Source: Austropuccinia psidii (taxonomy: Eukaryota; Basidiomycota; Pucciniomycetes; Pucciniales; Sphaerophragmiaceae). From it: a stretch of 64,000 nucleotides of DNA. Position 1 is the first letter of the stretch, and every line of letters begins with the position of its first letter. Shown one piece after another: positions 33,810 through 45,310 of this stretch. Both the position numbers and the translations under genes were made by a program. The DNA lies in NCBI GenBank assembly GCA_023105745.1, contig JALGQZ010000007.1:50697569-50761568 (forward strand), given 5' to 3'. The notes below the pieces were generated by a model that worked only from the letters and a program-made list of their open reading frames with translations, was not told the origin of the DNA and did no database searches.

Positions 33810-35805
33810 TAAAGTGAAGTGGCTGTGGAGTGCTCAAACCACCTTCAATACAGAAAATGATGGCCATCAAGTATATTACCACCTAAGCTCATTGAAAAAC
33901 ACTTTTATTGTTTGACAGGGGAAAAAAGTCCCTGCGTATTTTTTCTTCATTTTTTGATATTTTGATTATTTATAACCTTTTTTGACTGATTTTAGAAGTC
34001 TTTTTGGGGGGGTTTTGGCTTTTTCTTTGTAAATTTTCTTTTTTGACCTTTCTTCTATTTTTAGTTGTATTATTGGAGTATTTTCATTATTCAAAGGTTC
34101 TTTTGGTTGGGGCCTCATATGACAAAAATATGTTGTGAGAACTTTTACATTAAAACTTTGGGGTTTTGGTATCACACAAATTGCTAATATATACTTTTTT
34201 GTATAATATTGGGATAATTATTTGGATTAATTCAGAGGGAAAATTGAGGAATACATGGCAAAATTACAGGATAGATGCAAAAGTGTTTAGATTTGGTCAA
34301 ATTATTTTTCAAGATTAAATGCCTATGGTAAGTGGGTTTTTTTCATAATTCTTCAGAATTATTGGAGAAAAATCACATTTAAAATGGTTTGGACTCATTC
34401 TAATATAAGTAATGAATTACACTTTCTTTGATGGTCTTTATGGAGAAAGTTTAAGCATAATGTGGCAATATGCTCAAAGATTATTGTTCACAGAAATAAT
34501 GTGACAATATTGGAATATCTGTAGGTAACATATCTGTTCAGGAAAATTATAAAGTAATTTTTGAATTCAGAAAGGAAATATCTCAAATGAAAATATGGAA
34601 ACTAAGGGTAATTGTAAAATCACAATGATGTAAGTGTAAAGTTGTTCTTCTGGAAAGATGCCAATTATTTGAAATGAAGGTATTTGATAACCATCAAGCA
34701 ATTATGGTTTATTCATAAAGGGAAAATGTGATTGGTGAATGATGTATATATGATTTGTTCGTTTTCACATCTTTTACTTTCAAGTTGAAAATTTGTACTT
34801 AAACAGGTATTTTTCGTAAAAAATGGGAAAACAATCAAATGGAATTAATGGTAATGGTCATGGAACTAGCTTTTGTTTAGGCTAGAAAAAAGCCTCACAT
34901 TATTTCCAGACAATATCCATATTATTTGCAATCAATTTCCAATTGATATCCCTAACCCAACCTTCATTGAAGCAAATCCAAATGATTTTTATCCTCTGCA
35001 TCTACCAATTATCACCTAGATTTCACTTCATATATAAGCTATATATATAAGCTCAACAGAAATAATGATCTGGAGCTCATTTGGCCAAATCCCCTTTTTT
35101 ATTACACTTTAATTTCCATAAAGTTACATTTAGTTCTAAGTATACTTACTCAGAAAGGGAGATTTACATTAAAAGTACATTTTTAAAGTGGTTGCTCAAT
35201 TTAAAAAAAGCAATCATAGGTTTCTGACCTCTTTCATAATCATAAAAAAGGATTAATTCCAAATCCCTTCCAGAATTTTCATAGAACTTATAATTACCAG
35301 AATTCAGAATTTACCTTTCTACTTAAATAATCCTCACCTTCAACTTATTCTTTCCTCATTCAAAAATCACTTTCACAGAAAATTAAAGACACTTTCAGTT
35401 TCATCCTCAAACATATACCAAAAACATTTTAATAAAGAATTAAAATAATTGAAAAATTATCATAAAAGCCAAAGTAAAAGCTATAAGAGCTCCATTTATT
35501 AAGCAATCTCTTTGGGTTTCACCTTTGTTTGACTCTTATCTAAAACTATCTCATTTTCTCCCTTGAGTCCAATTTCTTTCAAGGAACCATTTATAAAACA
35601 TGGCAGATTTACCACACTCAGAGGGTAAGACTTTTCAATTTTGTGATTCTCACTATTCAATTATTAATGAATGAGCTAATTAAAATATTATATCTATCTT
35701 ATTCAAATATCATGGTTTAGCTCAAGGAACTTCTACAAAACCATCACAAATTCCTCTTCCCCCGGCAAACACAGCCTCATGTAATGCTTTTGCCCATTTA
35801 ATTTC
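33810..35805. other. AT-rich sequence without recognised genes
   Basis: No convincing ORF. The minus-strand 33966-34175 ORF lacks an ATG start and is Lys/Pro-rich low-complexity sequence. No repeat partner in the window was noticed. Confidence 0.35.
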
Positions 35806-36988
35806 TTGTTAATATCACAACCAAAAAGGAAAAGAAAGAATTCTCAAATATCTCAAAGTCTTGCAATAAATTCAATAAATTCGGGTAATCCATCTGCAAA
35901 TACAGGCCTTGAAAGATCAATTTTAGATTGGGTAGAGGCTGTGTTGGGCACTCAAGCACATTCCTTTTTACTCCCTCCACCCTTTGGCAGAAGGGCTTGA
36001 AAGTTTTGAACACCACTTTTCAGCCTGTAAGCATAAATATAAAGTCCATATACAAGGCTCTTTGGAGTATGCAGCAAGGGCATTTGGAAATCTCATTTAA
36101 AATGAAACTTATTTTATCCAAAACGTCTCTCTGAAAGAAATGGAACAAATACTTCCTCCTAGTCAATACTCAGTTGGAACCTCCATAGTGCAAGCAATTA
36201 ATTCCCACAGTCAAGGATGGCTTTCTTATGTACATTCCCTATTGAAAGAAAGTGGGTTCCCCCAATTTACATTTTCTTGGGTTTCTCCTCCTTCATCACC
36301 CTGGAACACATCCACAAAAGCTATTATACTCCATGCTTGGGAGCTATGTTATCAGCATGGTGGGACTCAAAATTATCAAATTGAAGAGTACCTAAATAAC
36401 CAAGCCAACAGAATTTCAATTTTTGATAGATGACTTCTTGAAAGGAAAACCATTTTGAAAAAGCAAATCCCACTAGAATTTATGAAATAATCCCCAACTA
36501 GGCAAGCTGGAAGCTTTAGAAATTCCAAGAAAAAGGTAGTTTATTTTTTCATGCACCAAAAAATTGATATATATATATCATAAGCCTGAGTTAGCTGATT
36601 ATAGCTCAAAATATAGAACAAGAAGAAAATTTCGCAGGAATTTTCTTCAGAACTTATTCTGAACAATTATCTAAGTATAGAAGGGCTATTTCTGGTTGAT
36701 GTAAGGATGTCGGATATGGAGAAAGACTCTCCTGATCAGCTACTTCCCTCAATTTCCTGGAGATCAAATTAAATTGATGAAATTTTGAAACTCCTTGATG
36801 AGGGGTATAAACAACTTTCAAGCACCCCAAGAACCAAAAGGGAGCATACTAACAAAATCCAACAACTTATTCCAGACCCTCATATTGCCAAGGCTCCAGG
36901 ATTTGAAAATATACCAAGTAAAATCCCATCAAATTTGGTGGCACCTGATGCTATGGCATCACTCAAAGGTGGAAAAAAATGTGAATAA
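35806..36988 (+). pseudogene. Decayed coding remnants of unknown family
   Basis: Three plus-strand open pieces with protein-like composition. 35806-36000 contains LERSILDWVEAVLGTQAHSFLLPPP. 36140-36433 is a 97-codon piece containing QGWLSYVHSLLKESGFPQFTF and AIILHAWELCYQHGG...IEEYLNNQANRISIFDR. 36785-36988 ends near VAPDAMASLKGGKKCE. Frames change between them and stops intervene, so they look like fragments of one degraded gene, or exons, upstream of the Tnp2-like pseudogene on the same strand. I do not recognise the family. They may be the N-terminal or accessory part of the same DNA transposon, but only their position suggests this. Confidence 0.35.
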
Positions 36989-38759
36989 AGCTTTGAGAGG
37001 CAGTAGATCTCTCCCCAGAAATTGAACACTTGAGAGCTATGACTAAGAGGCCAACTGTTACCTAATTGTCCTTTATGAAAAGATCAAACAGTTTTGAAAT
37101 TATATTAGTTGATACTTTTTACCAGGATGTAATATTTACAGTCTCTTTTTTCTAAATTTTTTGAAAAAAAAGCTTTCCACTTGTCCAAATTCCTAATTAT
37201 ACATTTTTTGGTTTCAAATGTAAACCTTATTTTAAGAGATGAACAGCTCAAAGTTTGGGATAATTTTCAAACCATTTTTCAATTCAAAAATATCAGCCCA
37301 TAAAAGCTATTCAAAATGAGAAAATGATACTCATGATGTAGGCCTTACACCTGCAATAAAGTAGCTTGATTTGAGATTAGATATCAGATTATTTAAATAC
37401 AAAGAATGAAAGGTATTCTACCTGAATGATAATCATACATAAGGACTCTTACTCGATTGATTTTAATAAATAACTGGAACAGCTATGCTATATCCAAAAT
37501 TTGAAACCAAAAAAATCCAAATATAGTTGGTAGAAATAATGTTAAACTTAATAATTCCAAACTCAATATAAATGATTATTTTTGATAGTAGTACCGCTGA
37601 GCCTTCAAATTCATTAAGAAAGGTAAATTATGAATTCAATTTACCCTTTCATAGACACTCTTGTCCAAAAATAAATAATCACTCTCTGGATATTACTGAT
37701 AATTGAATTCGTGAAAATTTTGAGATAAGACAAACGCAATAAACTTATTGATCATTTCACCAAAAATATTTACAGAAACTCTTTTTATCCCATAAAAATA
37801 CAAGCAATACTTATAATAATTGTATTAAAATATGAAAATGTACAGTATATCTCAACAAAAAGTGGGCAAGATATATATTTGCAAATGCACCACTTGCATC
37901 TTGAAGATTTGCCAAATTGGTGGAAGTAAATATCAAGGAGCTTAAGGATCTAAAAGGAACCATTAAACACATCAGGAAACCATTTGTGAAATTATTCCAG
38001 TGATTGGAGATAATACCACAATAAATGCTTCCATTTCATCATCTTAAAAATTCATGAGTATTCATATATTATATATTCCAGGCTCAATACCTAGCCCATC
38101 TAACTCAGAAAGCCTTACCTTTTTCCCAGACAAACAACTCACAACATATTTTAATTTAATCTTATTTGAAAAATTCATCACAGTCTATGCTTCCTATATT
38201 TTTACTACAAATGCATACTCAATTTGGTCACAAATCATTTAAGCCTTTCTATAAATCCATTGGAAAATGCACAACTACCCCAAACCATCCACAACATTGG
38301 CAATTCTTTCAGTAGGCCACTACCCTCCTATGTTTATCAACATTCAACAGTGCTTTTATCCATGATTTAAATTGTGCATGACAATATTCACAAGAGTTTC
38401 AGTGACACAAATTGTGATAAAAGCCTAAAATTGGAGCAAAAGAAAATCCAAACAAGAGCCAAATTGTAAAAGACCTCTGATTTCAGTTGTGAGATTCCAA
38501 ACAGCTCAAAAACTCTCAAAAAAAGATTTAAACTTCTTAGTGAATTAAAAACCCATATATGTTGTCCATTATGTTTCTATCTCTATTTAGGTTTAGAAAA
38601 AAGTCACCCTTTGGAAATAACATTCATGAGGACTCACCCCTCCCTTGTTGTATACAACAAATTCTTGGAAAATATGGACACTAAAAAGAATGAAATACTT
38701 TTCTTCTAAGTAAAAATATAAATACCAAAAAGTAAAAACCCCAAAAAGAATTTTACTTT
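36989..38759. other. Unassigned sequence between decayed ORFs and the Tnp2-like gene
   Basis: Only small ORFs (for example 38054-38242) without motifs. It could include eroded 5' exons or introns of the transposase downstream; nothing specific can be shown. Confidence 0.3.
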
Positions 38760-39818
38760 TCATCCTTGAAGAAATAGATCTCAGACAAACTCTCACTCCC
38801 AGCCTTTGAAAATGACTTGGATTCACCCCTAGAATATCCCCATGGGAATGAAGAGAGATATTCAGATATATCAGATGGCCATGTTTGGAGAACATTCTTA
38901 GACAATACAGGCTTCAAGCTTACTGATAATTCAGGGAACCTATTTTTTGGCTTATATAGCGACTGGAGAATTCCCCACGAATCTAATATTGGGTCCAACA
39001 GTATTTCACTAGGTGTTATATTTTTGATTTCCTTCAACCTCCCCACAGAAAAAGGGTATCAATATCCAAAAACGTTTGTCTATAGATTCACTCCAACACC
39101 CAAAGAACCCACCTCAAAGCAGTTAAAATCTTATTCAAGCCACTTGTTCCTGAGCTCCAGGAGCTCTGGACGGGTGTTCACTTTACTCCAACCACTAGTT
39201 TCCCCAATGGACATCTGATCAAGACCTCACTTTTCTTATTAATTGGAGTTATCCCAGCCTTGAGAAAGATTGGATGTTTTTCATCTCATTTGGAAAATCA
39301 ATTTTATGCACATTGCAATCTCTTTGTTGAGGATATATAAAATACCCAAAAACACTCTTGGACCCGGAAGGATAAATATCAGCATAGATCAGGAGCCATC
39401 CAATGGCTTCAAGAAATTAAAACCAGCCAAAGGGGGAATATTTCTGCATAGAATGGCTCTCATCACACTTTATTAGGAGAGCTACCTTACTAGAACCATT
39501 CATGAATGGTCACAAGTGATGTTATGCATACTCTTTTATTGGGTCTTCTGAGGGATTATATTTTACCTTGTCTCAAAATTAAACAAGCTGCAGAATTATT
39601 TTCATTGAAGTAATAAAAAAATCATTCATATTTTATCACTTTGAACATCAGGCTCAAATTCCTCAAACCTCAAAAGGATGAGAACCCTGGTACAGACAGA
39701 AAATACAAGCTAGGAATCAGGAAATAGTCCAATAGTTCAGCTTCAGAGTCATTCTACAGTGCTACTGAGAGAACTCACAAATGGCAAGAGAGACAAATTC
39801 AGAGATCAAGTCTATCTC
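38760..39818 (+). pseudogene. Tnp2-type (CACTA/EnSpm-like) transposase, 5' portion
   Basis: The 38817-39218 frame reads SDISDGHVWRTFLDNTG, SGNLFFGLYSDW and SLGVIFLISFNLP, then FVYRFTPTPKEPTSKQL, the usual Tnp2 order ending in the x-x-P-GPKEP-type motif. After a shift near 39150 the next frame continues ELQELWTGVHFTPTTSFPNGHLIKTSLFLLIGVIPALRKIGCFSSH, and later VTSDVMHTLLLGLLRDYI, the conserved D-x-MH-LLLG element of these transposases. It would cut and paste a DNA transposon. It is disrupted by shifts and stops, and at 39818 by insertion of element C. The coding sequence resumes at 49889. Terminal repeats of the transposon were not found. Confidence 0.78.
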
Positions 39819-41725
39819 TGTAAGATGTGTCTATGAAACTGTTAATAATATTACTATTAATCAACAGTACTATGACTGTTCTTATGAAATATAATAATGA
39901 AGATTCTTATAACCACAATTAAATAATTCAATAATTATTTCTTCTTCATGTTATACACTAATAGTGATTATAACATTAATCAGTAATAGTCTACAAGAAT
40001 CAATTACAAGAAGAATTTAATGATAAAAACTTCTTTTATTCAAATAATAAAATTGTCTTAATGTATAATTCTCTTTTACAAAAATAATTATAGAGATAAT
40101 TCTTAAAGAAAACCAATTTTAGATAAAACACTTAAGAATTAAAATTGAATCACTCACTAATACTCCAAAGAACTTATTGAAAGATAAAAGTAGAGAAATT
40201 CAATGTATAATTGTGGATTTTTAGGGATCAATATGAATTATAACAGTAATACAACAATATATAGTTGAATTCTTTGATTTCACCTCCTTCTAGTTGATTC
40301 TGAAAGAATAAAATACTTTTTAAGAAATATTTAACTAATACTTACTTGTTGGTAATAATGGTATAAAGGTATAAGATGATTTGATGTGGAAAAAACAGCA
40401 AGAGGAGGCCTCTTTTAAGTCAACAACTGCTCATAGAGGCGTGCCATAGAGAAAACTGAAAAACCAGTGAGTGGAAAACAATAATCTTTTTTGGATTAAT
40501 CATTGCATCATCTGTTGTCATGTAAGATTATCATAATTACTTAATTGATGCTTTTACATGACTACCAACCTGAATATGGTTAAGAATAAAAGGAGTAACA
40601 TCTGCAAATCTTCTTTTATTTCAAAATAATTGTTTATTCCTCAAATGTATCAATTTTATTGGAAAATCATCTCAAGGTGGAATTACTGTGAATTTTTGAA
40701 GATTCAGTGTTTCACATAGAATAATCAAAAATGGACTGTAAGTAAAGCTTTTAGTTTTACTAGTGAAACCATAATTATTTTTGTTTTTTAGATGAATAAT
40801 ACAGTTCTCCATTTGTCCTGAACGTTTCAGAGATATTCATTAAGAATTGTATTTTTAATGAGTTTTTGAAGTTTTTACCTCATTTCTATTTAGAATTGCA
40901 AATAGCAGTATATTGCAGGTTGCAATGAGGTAAATCAATGGATACTAGTCCAAAAAGTGTTTTAATTACTATTTTAGGGTTTATACATGGAAAATAATTA
41001 ATAATTAACATGGTTACAGGAGTCTAAGTTGCTCTTTCCCTCCTTGGAATGTCAGAATAGCAGGTTATTTACTATTTTCTTATGATTTACTGAAGTTGTG
41101 ACATGGTAACCAAGTTCCCAAAATGTTTTAGTTTAGTAATTGGTCCAAGGTCAGCCATGGAACCAAGCTTTGGAGCTGTCCACGCCTGCGAGGCTTCAGA
41201 ACTTGGGTACCCTGGCTCTCTTTGATGTCTTTTGTCCCCTCTAGCTATTTTCATGTCAAAAATAGAGATTCAGGGTTAAAGACTGATATCCACTATGGGT
41301 GTACCAAATGTTCATATAATAATACCATGTTTTTAAGTGCCACAAACATGCATAACACTGATCTTAGTGTATATGTAACATGGGATTTTTCACTTTCCCA
41401 TTATTTTGGCATGAAATTGTGAAAAACAAAACAATTCACGGATCTTTTATGTGGTATTGAAGTATTTTCCATATTACCACCTCAAAGAGTTAATTTCAGC
41501 TTATTCACTCTATGGAGCTACCCTAGATGAATTTTAATGTGGAATCCAAATCTGGTCTGAAATCCATGGATTTACGTACTCAATAAAAATTAATTCATCT
41601 TTTCTTAAATCAAAATGATGGATTTTGAATATATTCATGACTTGTGGGTTACGCATAGTTCAAACATTATGCTTCAAGATATTTGTGGCCTATTTGGGTA
41701 GTGAAAACATAACTCAAGGCTCACA
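39819..41725 (-). repeat. 3' LTR of element C (1907 bp)
   Basis: The plus strand begins TGTAAGATGTGTCTATG and ends CTCAAGGCTCACA. It aligns along its length with 47966-49888. It contains no convincing ORF, although 41222-41422 and the matching 49371-49619 look similar because the LTRs are copies. Confidence 0.94.
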
Positions 41726-41737
41726 TTCCCTCCCACC
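41726..41737 (-). promoter_or_regulatory. Polypurine tract of element C
   Basis: On the element strand GGTGGGAGGGAA directly precedes the 3' LTR start TGTGAGCC. The same tract in nearly identical form (GGTGGTAGGGAA) precedes the LTR of element D. Confidence 0.85.
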
Positions 41738-41753
41738 AAAAAATAAGATTGAA

Positions 41754-43421
41754 TCACAATCTTATTAGTGGTATAAAGAAGAAAAAGGCCCCAAAGGGGT
41801 TTAATGACCACAGGCTGACTGGAAAGGTGGGGTTTTTATTTTCTAAATAACCACTTAATTCCACTTGAACTTCATTGGTTCCATGTAAGGCAACAATAAC
41901 AAAAGGTCCTACATAAGAATCTTTAAGTTTCTTTGGGCCTTTGATATTATTAAAATTTGAGGTTGAAACTAGAACTAAGTCCCCTACTTTGAAGTCTGGT
42001 ACTTTATGACTCTTGTCCCACTTCTGTTTTGCATAGTCAAAAGTGTCATTCATACTCTGCTTTGCATGATTTTTCACTTTATCAAGCATGAGTTTGAAGC
42101 TGGAAGCTGTAGTATGAATGTCAATCAGGTCCTTCCTCAGTGTATCTGCTGGGAGTCTTGTATTCCATCCTTTTTCTAACATAGCAGCAGTTTGACCTGT
42201 GGAAGAATGGAATGATGTCTTATATGCCAATTCTAATGAAGGTATCAGAGTGCACCAGTCATGGGTAAAGCCATCTGAGTCTTTGAATTCTAACCCATAA
42301 GCACAGAATCTCCTGATCATGTCTTCTAAAGCTTGAATTATTCTTTCTGCCAATCCATCTGTTTGAAGGTGATATGCTTTTGAGAATGATAACTTGGTCC
42401 CAAACAATCTGTGAAGATTGGTTCAAAGTGCAGATGTGAATTTGGGATCTCTGTCACTTATAATATTCTTAAATAATTTTTTATGAGAAATAACTCTACT
42501 CCATAGAAGAAGAGCTGTATCCATAGCAGTGTCATCCTTATGACATGGTAAGAATATGGTACTTTTGCTACATCTGTCTACAATGACTAAACAAGAATTA
42601 TAAGTTTTATCACCACTTGGAGGAAGTTCTGTGACCCAATCCATGTGAACAACTTCCCAAGGGGATTTTGGTTCTTGAATATGGACCATAAGTCCAAATT
42701 TCTTGCCTGTACTCCTGTTTCTTTTTTGGCATCTATCACAGGTGTGGCAATATTCATTGGTTTTTTTTCTCCAAGATGGCCACCATGCACAGTTCTTTAC
42801 TTTTAAAAGTGTTCTATCCTCTGACAAGTGCCCAGAGTAGATTCTATCATGGCATTCATGAAGAATGGTATTGATAAGTAGTCTACTACACAATGTCATC
42901 ACAAAGGAATGTTTGGTTCTGTGGTAAATAATCCCATAAAAAAAGTGAAATCTTCCTTCAGAATAGGATTCCTTCCAAACTTCATCCAGTTCATTGACTA
43001 AAGATGTATCTTTGAAGTCTTTATATAATAAGAAAGTCAAGATATGGCAATTCTTGTCTTGTTTATAAGATTCTCTGACTTCTTCAAATAATTCAGTCCC
43101 AATATCAGCTATGTTCATCCCATAAATTGGAATCTGTGGTTCTTCTTCCAAAGGCACATAAGCTTGCTTATCAGGAGTATTGGCTAATTCCCACCTGCTA
43201 AGTCCATCAGCATTCTTGTAAAGGTTTCCTGCTTTATGAACTATAGTCATGTTGCCCCTATAGTCTTGAATAGCTATTTGCCATCTCAACATATGTCTGT
43301 TGGGAGTTTTCATGTTGATAAGTGATTTCATGGCATTACAGTTAGTTATCTCTTCAAAATCAATGCCATCAAGATAATAGTACAGTTTCTCAAGGTACCA
43401 TACCAAACATAAGCACTCCAT
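41754..43421 (-). pseudogene. RNase H end and integrase of element C, chromodomain lost
   Basis: The upper ORF (42423-43421) begins in RNase H ([13 protein letters not shown]), where the catalytic VITDC of the relatives reads EITNCN (Asp to Asn), then passes to integrase HDRIYSGH...[14 protein letters not shown] and [17 protein letters not shown] replaces Trp in the following SALWTN. The same frame continues in 41754-42407 with LAERIIQALEDM and the GPF motif (VGPFVIVALHG). The HPQTDG loop reads HLQTDG. After KNPTFPVSL the frame runs out within about 25 codons and the polypurine tract follows at once, so the chromodomain present in D and E is deleted. Non-functional. Confidence 0.9.
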
Positions 43422-43422
43422 T

Positions 43423-44400
43423 TGGCTTGCACCATATCTGGCTTCTTTTGGTTTGATCTGCCTTTAGATATAACAAACTGGTCCTTCTGTAGGTTTGTCA
43501 TCAATAATTTGGACTTAATGTAGGGTTGCTTCTGATCCATCTCCACATGCATCAATGTAAAATTTAAATGGTATACTCCAGTCAGGCATGAGGAGTAAAG
43601 GCACCTCTGTGAGAACTTTCCTTATCTTCTCATAAGCTTTAATTCTCTCCTGTGTCATCTCAAATACTGTTTGTTGATCACAGATTCTATAGAGTGACTT
43701 GGCTAGAATTTGAAAATCTTTTGATTGTTGCCTTTAATAACTGGCAAATTCTAGAAAAGACATCATCTCTTTTTTATTCTGGGGTATTGGCTTAAGTAAC
43801 ACTGCTGCTAATTTATTTTTGTCAATGCCCAAGCTTAAACCAGAAATAATATGTCCTAATGCTTTGAGTTCTTCAAAACCAAAATTGCATTTCTTGAGTG
43901 AAATTTTCATATCCACTTCTGAAACTTTGTGAAGCACTCTTGCAAGTCTTTCAAGGTGCAAAGACCATGAATCAGAAAATATGATGATGTCATCAATATA
44001 AATGATAAGCCATCCTTTAGATAATTCTGTGGGGAAGATGGTACTTATCATTCTTTGATAATGAGATGGTGCATTTTTGATACCAAATGGCATTCTAAGA
44101 TACTCATAAATACCACAGTGAGTGATAATTTTAAGTCATTTCTTAGCTTGAGGCGTCAAAACATTTTGGTGAAAGGCTTTCAATGCATCAATTGATGTTA
44201 TATACTTGGCTTTGGACAATGGGGTCAAGGTCCCTTGGATTCTAGGAATTGGATACCTATCTGGAACTGTGTACGTATTCAATGCTCTAAAGTCTCCAAC
44301 CATTCTTGATTTATCATTATTCCAAGCAATAATAAAAGGTGTTGTTACTTCAACTTCCTCATTATTACTTTCCTTAGTAAACCAAGTTGGATTAACTCTT
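43423..44400 (-). pseudogene. Reverse transcriptase and RNase H start of element C
   Basis: The 43734-44093 ORF holds MPFGIKNAPSHYQRM and [15 protein letters not shown], so the YIDD active site is intact, then KISLKKCNFGFEELKALGH and [10 protein letters not shown]. Upstream, AKK is followed by a stop (near 44133) inside the R-rich motif before LKII. Downstream, stops break the connection to RNase H near 43735 and 43466. RNase H residues YIDACGDGS and [10 protein letters not shown] can be read in pieces. Damaged copy of the same enzyme as in A and D. Confidence 0.88.
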
Positions 44401-45136
44401 GGATATTTTTTTCCAAGGCTTCTCTAGCTCTGGGACTGGCTGGAAAAGCTGGTCTTTCAAGGACTGGAGGGTATGGTCTGTCAATATTAAGAGTAATATC
44501 AACTTCATGCCCTTTCATAGCACCTAATGGTTCATTATTAGAGGCGAAGGCATTATTATATGTGTATAACACATCAATAATCTCTTGTCTCATCTTTGAT
44601 GACAATGATAGATTAATTTGTGCTTCAACAAGTTGATTATTCACAAATTCTTCCTTATAAGTATCTTTCTCAGAACATACTATTGATGTTTGTTTTGGTA
44701 TATTGGAAAAAGCAAATTTTTGTTTTTTGTTTTCTCCAATTGTTGAGTAACTGTCTTTATGGTTATTGATATCAATACCATGAATATTCAAGTAATCATT
44801 TGCAAGAATGATGTGCTGAGATGTGAAATTGTCCATTACTACAATCTCATTCTTCATTCTAACACTTCCTGCTTGGTGTGTAAATACAAGATTAGTGTCC
44901 AATATACCTAAAGGGTAAATATTATTACTGGAACTACTAAATTGTACACCCTCTATTTGTAATAGATGATTTTTCCATCCAGGAAGTATGTTTTGAAAAT
45001 AATCTTTGCCTACACAAGTACAAAATGCCCCTGTATCTAAATTTACTTTCACTTCAATATCATTAATCAGGATTGATGTGATACAAGATGCTCCAGCAGT
45101 GTATCCTTTACCTCTAGCAAGTTTGGTTTTACACAT
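44345..45136 (-). CDS. Protease segment of element C, open 263-codon frame
   Basis: An uninterrupted frame starting MCKTKLARGKGYTAGASC. The aspartic protease active site Asp34-Thr-Gly (VNLDTGAFCTCVGK) is intact, followed by the flap/loop region and HIILANDYLNIHGIDI. The C-terminal third is the pre-RT connector (LGAMKGHEVDITLNIDRPYPP, then PAFPASPRAREALEKNI) leading into RT. It is part of the Gag-Pol polyprotein and not a separate gene. This is the best preserved protease in the window; the counterpart in element A is frameshifted with DPG. Confidence 0.85.
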   Translation of the reverse strand: MCKTKLARGKGYTAGASCITSILINDIEVKVNLDTGAFCTCVGKDYFQNILPGWKNHLLQIEGVQFSSSSNNIYPLGILDTNLVFTHQAGSVRMKNEIVVMDNFTSQHIILANDYLNIHGIDINNHKDSYSTIGENKKQKFAFSNIPKQTSIVCSEKDTYKEEFVNNQLVEAQINLSLSSKMRQEIIDVLYTYNNAFASNNEPLGAMKGHEVDITLNIDRPYPPVLERPAFPASPRAREALEKNIQELIQLGLLRKVIMRKLK

Positions 45137-45310
45137 TGTGGCACCTTGTATATTGACAAGGTTATGACAATCCTCACTGTACTGTGATAAGTGAGTATGG
45201 ACTTCTGTGACTTCAAAGAAAGCTGTAATGTTTTCAATGGGATAGTCCTCTACTGGTGTATTTTCAGAGACTGAAGAATCCTGGTCAGATTCCTCTTTCT
45301 CTTCAGTACA

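Noticed and set aside
33966..34175. Minus-strand Lys/Pro-rich ORF as a small nuclear protein
   Set aside because: No ATG start, low complexity, no homologue recognised.
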